Positions 8,087 to 14,757 of a stretch of DNA of 16,248 bases are shown here, one piece after another. The translations under genes were made by a program, and so were the position numbers. How positions within the stretch are numbered: position 1 is the first letter of the stretch; each line of letters begins with the position of its first letter. The notes beneath the pieces were generated by a model. It was not told the origin of the DNA. It made no database searches and saw only the letters and a program-made list of their open reading frames with translations. This stretch comes from Emcibacter sp. (GTDB lineage Bacteria > Pseudomonadota > Alphaproteobacteria > Sphingomonadales > Emcibacteraceae). The stretch spans positions 1 through 16,248 of the forward strand of contig JAGLJX010000201.1 of the NCBI GenBank assembly GCA_023142175.1, read 5' to 3'.

Positions 8087-8677
8087 ATGAAAATCATTTT
8101 AATATCGGGTGCAAGTGGATCTGGAAAAACGACTTTAGCAAAGTTAATTCATTCTCTATGCCCCAATAGCACTTTACTATGTTTGGATTCATATTATTTC
8201 AGCAAGAAAGAACAGATCGAGAGAAATGGTTTTTGTAATTTCGATGACCCGAAAGCATTAGATTCCGATTTATTTGTAAAAAACATCGAAGAATTAACCC
8301 GTGATGGCTCTGCAATGATCCCTCGATATAATTTCGAAATCAGTGAGCGGGCAGGATACGAAGAATATAAATCCTCCGAAATATTAATCGTTGAAGGACT
8401 ATTTTCCAGCCTATTTGCATCTAAGAAAAGCGTCTTAAATGTATTCATCGAAACTGATATGGATATAGCTTTATTAAGAAGAATAAATCGGGATATGAAA
8501 GAGAGAAAACGCACAATTGAGAGTATTACGGAACAATACCTCAATTTTGTAAGGCCTTCATATTTAAAACATGTTGATAAAATCAAAGAAATCTCTGATA
8601 TTATTATCAACAACAAAACCTCTATCGTTAATTTAGAAAACGTTGCTAAAGATATTATCAAATCTATTGGAATATGA
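8087..8677 (+). CDS. Uridine kinase-like P-loop kinase (Udk/phosphoribulokinase family)
   Basis: Soluble kinase of 196 residues, slightly shorter than typical uridine kinases (about 210). The elements of the family are in order: P-loop GASGSGKTT (8-16), LDSYYFSK (33-40, with Asp34 as probable catalytic base), NFDDPKALDSDLF (51-63), PRYNF (79-83) followed by ER, Walker B-like ILIVEGLF (99-106), and the lid RRINRDMKERKR (131-142) followed by a QYLNFVRPSYLKHV helix region. True uridine kinases make UMP from uridine and ATP or GTP. Members of this family also phosphorylate ribulose 5-phosphate, pantothenate and other hydroxyl substrates. Its place between a glycosyltransferase and an acyltransferase makes a role in activating a polysaccharide building block plausible, but that is inference. 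The AAGGG upstream of the ATG is a good ribosome-binding site. Confidence 0.8.
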   Translation: MKIILISGASGSGKTTLAKLIHSLCPNSTLLCLDSYYFSKKEQIERNGFCNFDDPKALDSDLFVKNIEELTRDGSAMIPRYNFEISERAGYEEYKSSEILIVEGLFSSLFASKKSVLNVFIETDMDIALLRRINRDMKERKRTIESITEQYLNFVRPSYLKHVDKIKEISDIIINNKTSIVNLENVAKDIIKSIGI

Positions 8678-8714
8678 GAGTTGATTTTATGCATAAGCAT
8701 TTAAATGGAACGTA

Positions 8715-9284
8715 ATGAATAAATTAAATAACATTATTTATAAGAGGCCGATATTACGGCGTCTGTTTTATGCAATATTAGTTCTTTTAAATGGCTGGAA
8801 AAGAGCGGCTATTCTTAAAAAAATTAACTATTTTAATAAACAGGGGGAAAAGTGTTTTTTCTCTACTGTTAAGTTTGGCACTGAACCTTTTTTTATAGAT
8901 TTTGGTGATAATGTTTATCTTGCAACGAATGTCAGGCTTGTTACCCATGACATGAGTGCGCAAATGATACGAACTGCATTATCACATTCTAAACCTCTAT
9001 TTAAGGTCGGACATATTAAATTTGGATCAAATATATTCATTGGTTCCGATTGCACGGTTATGCCGGATGTTAATATCTGTGATAATGTAATTGTTGGGTC
9101 TGGATCCGTAATAACGCGATCAATCACTGAATCTGGAATCTATGCGGGAACTCCGCCGAGAAAACTTAAAGAGTTCGAAGAATATTCCCAGGCGCTGCTT
9201 GAATATAATTCTGGGAAAATATGGTATGAGAATGATTTATCAAATTCTGAAATACTGGACGCACTCATAAATGATGAATTCTAA
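8715..9284 (+). CDS. Left-handed beta-helix (hexapeptide) acyltransferase
   Basis: Protein of 189 residues in the xenobiotic/NodL-type O-acetyltransferase group. The basic N-terminal 50 residues include an amphipathic or membrane-touching helix (RLFYAILVLLNGWKRAAIL). They are followed by hexapeptide-repeat turns from about 60 to 145, for example FIDFGDNVYLATNVRLVTHD, with His78 as the likely catalytic base, and IGSDCTVMPDVNICDNVIVG. The family's closing motif GIYAGTPPRKLK (141-152) is present. It probably acetylates a sugar hydroxyl or amino group of the repeat unit using acetyl-CoA. It ends inside the flippase gene (14-bp overlap), which supports translational coupling and a role in the same pathway. 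Only a weak GGAA lies before the start. Confidence 0.88.
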   Translation: MNKLNNIIYKRPILRRLFYAILVLLNGWKRAAILKKINYFNKQGEKCFFSTVKFGTEPFFIDFGDNVYLATNVRLVTHDMSAQMIRTALSHSKPLFKVGHIKFGSNIFIGSDCTVMPDVNICDNVIVGSGSVITRSITESGIYAGTPPRKLKEFEEYSQALLEYNSGKIWYENDLSNSEILDALINDEF

Positions 9285-10446
9285 ATATTTTTTAGAATAT
9301 TTTGCATTCACAAGCAGGATCATTGCCCAGTCCGGTTATGTGTTTTTCTGTCTTTTTTTTCTAAATGATATCGATGCAAAACATTTTGTTGAAGTATGGA
9401 CCTTGTCAATGTTGGTATTTTGGCTTGTTGACTTTGGATTTATCACATCAACATTACGCCATTCCCACGAGGATAAAAATTATCTAGACCCTTTCAGGTC
9501 TGATTATTTAATATGGCCCCGAATTATTGCGGCTATAATTATTATCGTCGTCTTGCATAACGATATACCATATATCTCTACTGCTATTACATTGGGTATA
9601 GCCCTTCAGGGCTTCATTTACCGCATACAAATTCATATGCGTAAGCTTCATAAAGCAAGGGCGGAACTGTTTATTACAGGGAGTAATGTTGTTGTCTCTT
9701 TAGCAAGCCTAACACTAGCTTATTTATTTGAAGTCAATTTATATTCACTTGTTATTTATTATTATTTTATACCAAAAATACTGGTTTTTATATTATCGCT
9801 TTGCACCTATCTTCAATATGGAAAGTTAAGTGATATACCCTTGAGTTACGAACCGTTTATGAACCGCCTTCAGATTACCATAAACCAAGGTGCTAATTAT
9901 TTAGCTTTGAATATTGATATCTTCTTAGCAGCCGCAGTAATGTCGGGGAAAATGTTTGTCATTTATGTTTTTACCACCCGTGTAGTTTTACAACTCACCA
10001 TGGGGACATCAGTCATTACCAATCGAATATTATTGCACAAGGGTGACTGGATTTCCAACCAGCGCCCCTTCATTGTAGAAACATTGGTTCTTTTATCTCT
10101 ATCTACATTGGCTTTATTCGTGATCGGTTATGGCTCTGCTTATATCATGCCTGAGAATATGAAATTAATGTCCTTATGGATATTTTTCCTGCCCCTCGCA
10201 GGAACTCTCGGGGCGCGTTATATTTTTGCTTATGTGTCTGCCTTATTGTTGAAATCGCGAAAAGAAATAATTTTAAATGTGATAATATTTCTCAATATTG
10301 CAACCTATGCAGGGTTATTCTGGGCTTATCCGCACGAGAAAACAATATTCTCCATGATCATATTGTTATTAGTAGTTAATTTGATCTCCATTTGTTTATG
10401 TAGTGGGTATCTCTACTTAATAAAACAAACAGCACGAGCAAATTAA
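9271..10446 (+). CDS. Wzx-like polysaccharide repeat-unit flippase (MATE/PST superfamily)
   Basis: Polytopic inner-membrane protein of 391 residues with about 11-12 hydrophobic helices spread over its length. It resembles Wzx/PST exporters: an N-terminal FTSRIIAQSGYVFFCLFFL helix, a central charged loop with FMNRLQITINQGANYLALNIDIFLAA (a motif region that commonly opens the second half of these transporters), and a long hydrophobic C-terminal half. It should move the undecaprenyl-diphosphate-linked repeat unit to the periplasm. Its start overlaps the acyltransferase gene by 14 bp; the second ATG at 9274 is an equally possible start. Its stop codon overlaps the stop of the convergent wzi gene. 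Flippases diverge strongly, so the call rests on topology, length and neighbours. Confidence 0.75.
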   Translation: MMNSKYFLEYFAFTSRIIAQSGYVFFCLFFLNDIDAKHFVEVWTLSMLVFWLVDFGFITSTLRHSHEDKNYLDPFRSDYLIWPRIIAAIIIIVVLHNDIPYISTAITLGIALQGFIYRIQIHMRKLHKARAELFITGSNVVVSLASLTLAYLFEVNLYSLVIYYYFIPKILVFILSLCTYLQYGKLSDIPLSYEPFMNRLQITINQGANYLALNIDIFLAAAVMSGKMFVIYVFTTRVVLQLTMGTSVITNRILLHKGDWISNQRPFIVETLVLLSLSTLALFVIGYGSAYIMPENMKLMSLWIFFLPLAGTLGARYIFAYVSALLLKSRKEIILNVIIFLNIATYAGLFWAYPHEKTIFSMIILLLVVNLISICLCSGYLYLIKQTARAN

Positions 10447-11933
10447 TATCTAATATTCCATGTGACCCCAACGCTGGTAAACGAACCATCATTGCCCAAA
10501 GCAGGTATGCCATCAGTGGAATATCTCAGATCAAATTTAAGGTTTCCAACCCCCATATCACCTTGCACACTTGCTTCAAAAATATTCAATTTCTTGTTGG
10601 GTACAGAAATACTGTTTTTGCCCGAACCATCAATATTTATATTAGCGCGATGATACTTCGCCGTATATTCCCAGCCATTGGAATTTTGGAATTGAGCTAC
10701 GACACTTAATAATTTGCTGTCGTTGTCCAGGCTGTTACCAAGAGAGCGACCTTTATACCGATATCCGGTTTTATATATATGATGTTCATAAATCAGATTA
10801 AGTTCTTTGGTACCTAACAACCACACAAGTGTCGAAACCGTATCTGTATATTCTGTTGTTAACCGCCATTGTGAACCGTCTTCACCATAAGGGCCATAGA
10901 AACTCAACCCAAGTAATTTTGTATATTTATACGGTATAAGAAATATTAAATCTTCTGTGGTTCCATCGGCATACATTTTTACATATGTATTCTTCCCAAT
11001 AGGCAACGTATAAGATAATTCAAGATTCGCAAGCTGATTTCCGGGCTCATTAAGCCGTCCTTCATCGGTCGTTGGGTTATCCAGATCACCGATGGAAATT
11101 AATGCCCTGGTCCATGAACTAAAGTTACATGGCCGCCCTTCACCGCACAATTGCAATGTCCGTGATAGCCCGATCTCAAAATTCTTAATTGGTTCAAATG
11201 AAAGCCGCATGCCGACTATCAGGGCATTAGAAATTTCGCGATCTTCTTCCATTCTGGCCAGAAACATATCCCACTGCCAAGGCCCTATCCAGTTTAGCCA
11301 TTTTGTCTCAAATTCTTTTGGTTCAATACGACGAAAACCTACGGATGGCATAGGACGCGCATTATTACTGAGGATTTGTGCGCTTTCCCTCCCCGGCCCC
11401 CACCAACGGTCAAAGGCACCAGCATAAACTGACCAGTTACCCAAATCCTGTGACAGATAGCTACCATCCAAATGGACATAATCTTCGCCGTTACCCTTAC
11501 GGTATCCACCCTGAATATGAATAGTTGTCCCGCTGTCACTATTATTAAATTCAGCAATAGCTTCCGCATCCAGATCATTACGGGCTGTTTTCTGAAAACC
11601 ACGAACTATAACGGGATTATTTGTCGCCTGCACTCTGGCAGACACTCTAAATTCCTTAGGTATTTTTTCTTTCACCCTCATAACGGCAAGACGCACATAT
11701 GCAGGCAAATTCATCTCAGAAGATTTTGACAGGTTACGAGTAATCTGTTTCCAAGAAATGGGCCATGTATTAATCGGACCGGAAATAACACCATGACTGG
11801 CGAGTATTTCTACATCATTTCTAAGCTGTATATCACCGACCGATGCCCAGGGGGATGCTTGAACCATTTGAACTGATGCCAGAAGATAAAAAACCACTCC
11901 TGCCCATAAAGACGTACATTTTTTTAAACTCAT
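10443..11933 (-). CDS. wzi: Wzi-family capsule assembly outer-membrane protein
   Basis: Outer-membrane beta-barrel protein of 496 residues, the usual Wzi family length. A signal peptide covers residues 1-26 (SLKKCTSLW, hydrophobic core, then VQA before SPWAS). The mature N-terminal part (to about 95) is helical, with DVEILASHGVISGPINTWP. The family hallmark follows as DRWWGPGRESAQILSNNA (175-192), then RPMPSVGFRR. The rest alternates short amphipathic strands and ends in an aromatic residue (WNIRY), as barrel proteins do. In enteric bacteria Wzi binds capsular polymer and organises it at the cell surface. It is transcribed toward the biosynthesis operon, away from manC. AAGG about 11 bases upstream of the ATG serves as the ribosome-binding site. 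The base composition lies between that of the AT-rich operon and the flanking housekeeping genes. Confidence 0.9.
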   Translation of the reverse strand: MSLKKCTSLWAGVVFYLLASVQMVQASPWASVGDIQLRNDVEILASHGVISGPINTWPISWKQITRNLSKSSEMNLPAYVRLAVMRVKEKIPKEFRVSARVQATNNPVIVRGFQKTARNDLDAEAIAEFNNSDSGTTIHIQGGYRKGNGEDYVHLDGSYLSQDLGNWSVYAGAFDRWWGPGRESAQILSNNARPMPSVGFRRIEPKEFETKWLNWIGPWQWDMFLARMEEDREISNALIVGMRLSFEPIKNFEIGLSRTLQLCGEGRPCNFSSWTRALISIGDLDNPTTDEGRLNEPGNQLANLELSYTLPIGKNTYVKMYADGTTEDLIFLIPYKYTKLLGLSFYGPYGEDGSQWRLTTEYTDTVSTLVWLLGTKELNLIYEHHIYKTGYRYKGRSLGNSLDNDSKLLSVVAQFQNSNGWEYTAKYHRANINIDGSGKNSISVPNKKLNIFEASVQGDMGVGNLKFDLRYSTDGIPALGNDGSFTSVGVTWNIRY

Positions 11934-11992
11934 TATATACTCTGCCTTTTATCTTCATCATTGAAACTGGCGCAAAATGCCTCGCTAAGGTA

Positions 11993-12019
11993 TTTATATT
12001 AATTTATTAATTTATCCAA
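11993..12019 (-). promoter_or_regulatory. Possible wzi promoter
   Basis: On the minus strand TTGGAT (12019-12014) and TATAAA (11998-11993) resemble -35 and -10 elements. The 15-bp spacer, formed by the ATTAATTT tandem repeat, is shorter than ideal. Transcription would start about 50 bases before wzi. The region is very AT-rich, so chance matches are likely. Confidence 0.3.
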
Positions 12020-12192
12020 CATTAATCATACAAACAAGGCCACCTCATAGAAATTACGGGCATTGATAAAATTTACCTTGAAGAATACAACCTAACCGTT
12101 AAAGCTCTTCTGTGCAGATCGACTTGGCTGGGGCCGAAACAGTGAGGCGACCCTAAAAAAAGTGTCTATAACGTCAAATAAGCTAAAGAGTT

Positions 12193-12220
12193 TTGATTAA
12201 CTGTTAGAAAAATATATATT
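12193..12220 (+). promoter_or_regulatory. Probable sigma-70-type promoter of manC
   Basis: TTGATT at 12193-12198 and TATATT at 12215-12220 are separated by 16 bp, matching the consensus at 4 of 6 and 5 of 6 positions. The predicted transcript start near 12227 leaves a 35-base leader that ends with GAGA five bases before the manC ATG. It suggests manC has its own promoter, independent of the upstream-facing wzi. Confidence 0.45.
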
Positions 12221-12261
12221 GTTTATATTATAAATAATAAAATTCAGTAAATGAGAAAACT

Positions 12262-13671
12262 ATGATTCCTATATTACTTTCTGGTGGTTCCGGGTCACGG
12301 TTGTGGCCTTTATCACGATCCACTCATCCAAAGCAGTTTTTGGCTATGAACAGCGACTTTTCCATGTTTCAGGAAACTCTACGCCGTCTGGATGGTATAG
12401 AACATCAGGACCCAATTGTAATTTGCAATGCAGAACACCGTTTTCTTGCAGCGGAGAAACTGCGTAAAATCGGGCGTGATACTCACTCAATAATTCTGGA
12501 GCCTATGGGTAGAAATACCGCACCAGCCATTGCTGTTGCTGCCTTGTCCGCTATGGAAAAAGGTGATGACCCCGTTTTATTAGTGCTGCCTGCGGATCAC
12601 ACTATCAGACATACCGACCTGTTTCATAAAGCGATCAGGAAGGCCGACCTACTGGCACAGGCTGGTGCGCTGGTGACCTTTGGTATTGTACCTGATCAGC
12701 CCCATACGGGCTATGGCTATATCAAACGCGGCAGCACAGAAACTAATGGCGGTTTTAAGGTTGAGAAGTTCGTCGAGAAACCAGACGGGCCTACTGCGGA
12801 AAAATTCCTGAAAACCGGTGATTATCTATGGAACAGCGGTATGTTTATGTTTCAGGCCAGCCGCTACCTTGAGGAACTGGAAAAATATCAACCAGAAGTT
12901 CTGGCCTACAGCACTGCCGCCTTTAAAAAGGCTGCGGCGGATTATGATTTCACCCGTCTGGATACGGAAACCTTCGCCAAATGCCCCAGCATATCCATCG
13001 ACTATGCGGTCATGGAACATACCACAGATGCGCGGGTTGTACCGCTTGATGCCGGATGGAGTGATATTGGCTCATGGTCCTCACTCTGGGCGATTTGCGA
13101 CAAGGATGATCGGGGTAATACCCTGACCGGGGATATTATCACTCTGGACACCAGCGACAGCTATATCCTGTCAGAAAATAAATTAGTCACGACCATTGGC
13201 CTGAAAGACCTTGTCATTGTTGACACCAAAGATGCCCTTCTGGTGTGCCATAAGGATAAATCCGAAGATGTGAAAGAGATTGTTGAGCTGTTAAAAAGCC
13301 GTGGTCGTTCAGAGGCAACAATCCACCGTGAAGTCTATCGGCCCTGGGGTAAATTCGACAGCATCGGATATGGTGATCGCGATCAGGTTAAACGCATTAC
13401 CGTAAATCCCGGCGCCAAATTATCCCTGCAGATGCACCACCACCGGGCTGAACACTGGATAGTGGTCAAGGGCAGCGCGCGGGTCACGAAAGGGGATGAG
13501 ACTTTCATGGTACATGAAAATGAATCTACCTTCATCCCGATCGGAACGGTTCATGCTCTGGAGAATCCCGGAAAAATTCCCCTTGAAATGATCGAAGTGC
13601 AAAGCGGCAGCTATCTTGGCGAAGACGACATCATCCGCCTTGATGATCAATATGGCCGCAAATCAGATTAA
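12262..13671 (+). CDS. manC: Mannose-1-phosphate guanylyltransferase / mannose-6-phosphate isomerase (bifunctional)
   Basis: Full-length 469-residue type II enzyme. The N-terminal nucleotidyltransferase domain has the pyrophosphorylase motif SGGSGSRLWPLSR (7-19) with PKQFL, then LPADH (109-113), FVEKPD (170-175), NSGMF (191-195) and SIDYAVMEH (245-253). It makes GDP-mannose from mannose-1-phosphate and GTP. The C-terminal cupin domain starts with RPWGKF (360-365) and carries QMHHHRAEHW (390-399), the metal-binding phosphomannose isomerase motif, so fructose-6-phosphate to mannose-6-phosphate isomerisation is expected. GDP-mannose supplies mannose directly, or fucose, rhamnose and related sugars, for the polysaccharide. 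Its higher G+C resembles the housekeeping genes rather than the AT-rich operon, suggesting a long-resident gene at the border of the variable locus. It has its own upstream promoter. Confidence 0.96.
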   Translation: MIPILLSGGSGSRLWPLSRSTHPKQFLAMNSDFSMFQETLRRLDGIEHQDPIVICNAEHRFLAAEKLRKIGRDTHSIILEPMGRNTAPAIAVAALSAMEKGDDPVLLVLPADHTIRHTDLFHKAIRKADLLAQAGALVTFGIVPDQPHTGYGYIKRGSTETNGGFKVEKFVEKPDGPTAEKFLKTGDYLWNSGMFMFQASRYLEELEKYQPEVLAYSTAAFKKAAADYDFTRLDTETFAKCPSISIDYAVMEHTTDARVVPLDAGWSDIGSWSSLWAICDKDDRGNTLTGDIITLDTSDSYILSENKLVTTIGLKDLVIVDTKDALLVCHKDKSEDVKEIVELLKSRGRSEATIHREVYRPWGKFDSIGYGDRDQVKRITVNPGAKLSLQMHHHRAEHWIVVKGSARVTKGDETFMVHENESTFIPIGTVHALENPGKIPLEMIEVQSGSYLGEDDIIRLDDQYGRKSD

Positions 13672-13708
13672 CCCCAATAAAACACCCATTGCGAGCAATT
13701 GGTTACCC

Positions 13709-13728
13709 TGATCCTATAATCTGGATCA
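13709..13728. repeat. 6-bp inverted repeat between manC and tRNA-Leu
   Basis: TGATCC (13709-13714) and GGATCA (13723-13728) pair around an 8-base loop. It lies about 40 bp beyond the 3' end of both the plus-strand manC and the minus-strand tRNA, so it could mark the 3' end of either transcript. There is no T-run on either side, so termination is not demonstrated. Confidence 0.25.
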
Positions 13729-13768
13729 TGGCCTAATAGCGCGTTTATTTTATTATTCAGGTTAGGAG

Positions 13769-13855
13769 TGGTGCGTCTGGCCGGACTTGAACCGGCAAGG
13801 CCTTGCGGCCGACAGATTTTAAGTCTGTTGTGTTTACCAATTTCACCACAGACGC
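13769..13855 (-). tRNA. trnL-UAA: tRNA-Leu (anticodon UAA)
   Basis: The minus strand folds as an 87-base class II tRNA including an encoded CCA. The acceptor stem GCGTCTG pairs with CAGACGC, followed by discriminator A and CCA. The D-region TGGTGAAATTGGTAAACAC is typical of bacterial tRNA-Leu. The anticodon stem ACAGA/TCTGT encloses loop CTTAAAA with anticodon TAA (plus positions 13819-13821). The variable arm CGGCCGCAAGGCC can pair, and the T arm is GCCGG-TTCAAGT-CCGGC. The UAA anticodon reads UUA and UUG. The gene is complete. Its 3' end faces the polysaccharide locus, the orientation in which integrating elements use tRNA genes, but no integrase is present in the window. Confidence 0.97.
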
Positions 13856-13926
13856 ACATTAAATCCCCTCAAGTATTTGAGTGATAGGGGTATTACATAT
13901 TCTTCCCATAAAATAAATACTGAAAT

Positions 13927-13949
13927 TTCAGTTTTGCTGAATTTTTTTT
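13927..13949 (+). terminator. Possible rho-independent terminator on the plus strand
   Basis: TTCAG (13927-13931) and CTGAA (13937-13941) form a short stem around TTTTG, followed directly by eight T residues (13942-13949). The stem is weak (five pairs, with more A-T pairs beyond one mismatch). It could stop transcripts reading through from manC across the antisense of the tRNA. The T-run overlaps the stop codon of the convergent CinA-type gene. Confidence 0.35.
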
Positions 13950-14706
13950 ATAATTCTGCTTCCCCATCAAAACATTTTCTGTCCAGCATCCCTATTTTAA
14001 GCTTCAGCATCTCTAGTGCTTGATCGAGGTCGATCTCTACCTGTGACCTGAGAACAAAGCTGGCGCCGTATCTTTTATTGCGGAAAAAAGGATAGCTGCC
14101 CAGAGACACATGGGGAAATTCTGCCTCCACCTCCTCTAATATTCCGGCAAAAAAACTCTCACCCTCAAAAACATGAATGGCCTTGGATAACATCTCATCA
14201 CCACCATAAATTCTTTTCTCCAGATCCTGCAACATACTCTGCATGACAACCGGAATGCCCGCCATGACAAAGACGTTCTCCATCTGAAAACCGGGGGCGG
14301 CACTTACTGGGTTTTTGATCAGTTGAGCCCCTTGCGGTATCATTGTCATGCGCAGCCTCGCGTCCGAAATATTCTCATCTTTACCGTAATGTTTCTGTAA
14401 CAACGCCAGTGACTCCGCGCTTTGTACAAAAGGAACACCAAAGGCCAAGGCTATATTTTCTGCAGTAATATCATCATGTGTCGGGCCAATGCCGCCGGTG
14501 GTAAAGACATAGTCATACCGGCCCCGAAGGTCATTCACCGTATCCTGTATCACCTGCCCCACATCGGGAATTACCCGAACTTCTTTAAGCTGAACCCCCA
14601 TCCGGTTCAGCCATAGAGACAAATGCGTGAGGTTAGCATCCTTTGTCCGTCCGGACAGGATCTCGTCCCCAATTATAATCATACTGGCGGTTACTGTCTT
14701 GATCAT
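13948..14706 (-). CDS. CinA-type molybdopterin-binding-domain protein (COG1058-like, short form)
   Basis: Cytoplasmic protein of 252 residues with the N-terminal domain of competence/damage-inducible protein CinA. It begins with IIGDEILSGRTKDAN (11-25) and contains TTGGIGPTHDDITAEN (69-84), the nucleotide/molybdopterin-like binding signature of this fold. The C-terminal NMN amidohydrolase domain of longer CinA proteins is absent, as is usual for the roughly 250-residue alphaproteobacterial form, so this is not a truncation. In the long CinA proteins this domain has been linked to ADP-ribose pyrophosphatase activity in nucleotide recycling; that function is not proven for the short form. AAGAAG about eight bases before the ATG is a suitable ribosome-binding site. 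It is divergent from sfsA with 51 bp between the starts. Confidence 0.9.
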   Translation of the reverse strand: MIKTVTASMIIIGDEILSGRTKDANLTHLSLWLNRMGVQLKEVRVIPDVGQVIQDTVNDLRGRYDYVFTTGGIGPTHDDITAENIALAFGVPFVQSAESLALLQKHYGKDENISDARLRMTMIPQGAQLIKNPVSAAPGFQMENVFVMAGIPVVMQSMLQDLEKRIYGGDEMLSKAIHVFEGESFFAGILEEVEAEFPHVSLGSYPFFRNKRYGASFVLRSQVEIDLDQALEMLKLKIGMLDRKCFDGEAEL

Positions 14707-14720
14707 TTGTTGCTTCTTGT

Positions 14721-14749
14721 TTGATTCATGATTGCTTTCTGACTATACC
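14721..14749 (+). promoter_or_regulatory. Probable sfsA promoter (near-leaderless transcript)
   Basis: TTGATT (14721-14726) and TATACC (14744-14749) are spaced by 17 bp, each matching consensus at 4 of 6 positions. The expected start site near 14756 is at or next to the sfsA ATG (14758), and no Shine-Dalgarno sequence is present in CCCTGTCTCC. The mRNA may therefore be leaderless or nearly so. Confidence 0.4.
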
Positions 14750-14757
14750 CTGTCTCC

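Larger units (their letters stand above)
11934..12261. other. 328-bp divergent intergenic region between wzi and manC
   Basis: Non-coding DNA between two genes that point away from each other. It holds candidate promoters for both (listed separately) and a tandem 8-bp duplication, ATTAATTT twice, at 11998-12013. A short GC-rich patch around 12110-12160 has a possible hairpin: GGGGCC, a loop, then GGC-GA-CCC, followed by a seven-A run. I see no open reading frame with homology. The GC-rich patch looks different from its surroundings and could be a protein-binding region or an insertion remnant, but I cannot identify it. Confidence 0.6.

Noticed and set aside
8194..8700. 168-codon open frame on the minus strand
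   Set aside because: It lies entirely opposite the well-supported uridine-kinase-like gene and its translation shows no coherent family motif; it is a shadow of AT-rich coding DNA.
11339..11602. 87-codon minus-strand open frame within wzi
   Set aside because: Alternative frame of the wzi coding sequence; the wzi frame has signal peptide and family motifs.
12100..12190. Possible insertion-sequence remnant in the GC-rich intergenic patch
   Set aside because: No terminal inverted repeats, target duplication or transposase-like translation could be recognised, so it is not called as a mobile element.
11934..12261. JUMPstart/ops element expected before some capsule operons
   Set aside because: No GGCGGTAG-type core was found here; the operon's own start lies outside the window.
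12818..13126. 102-codon open frame inside manC
   Set aside because: Out-of-frame shadow of a canonical manC sequence.
13668..13859. 63-codon minus-strand open frame
   Set aside because: It runs across the complete tRNA-Leu gene and has no protein-like features.
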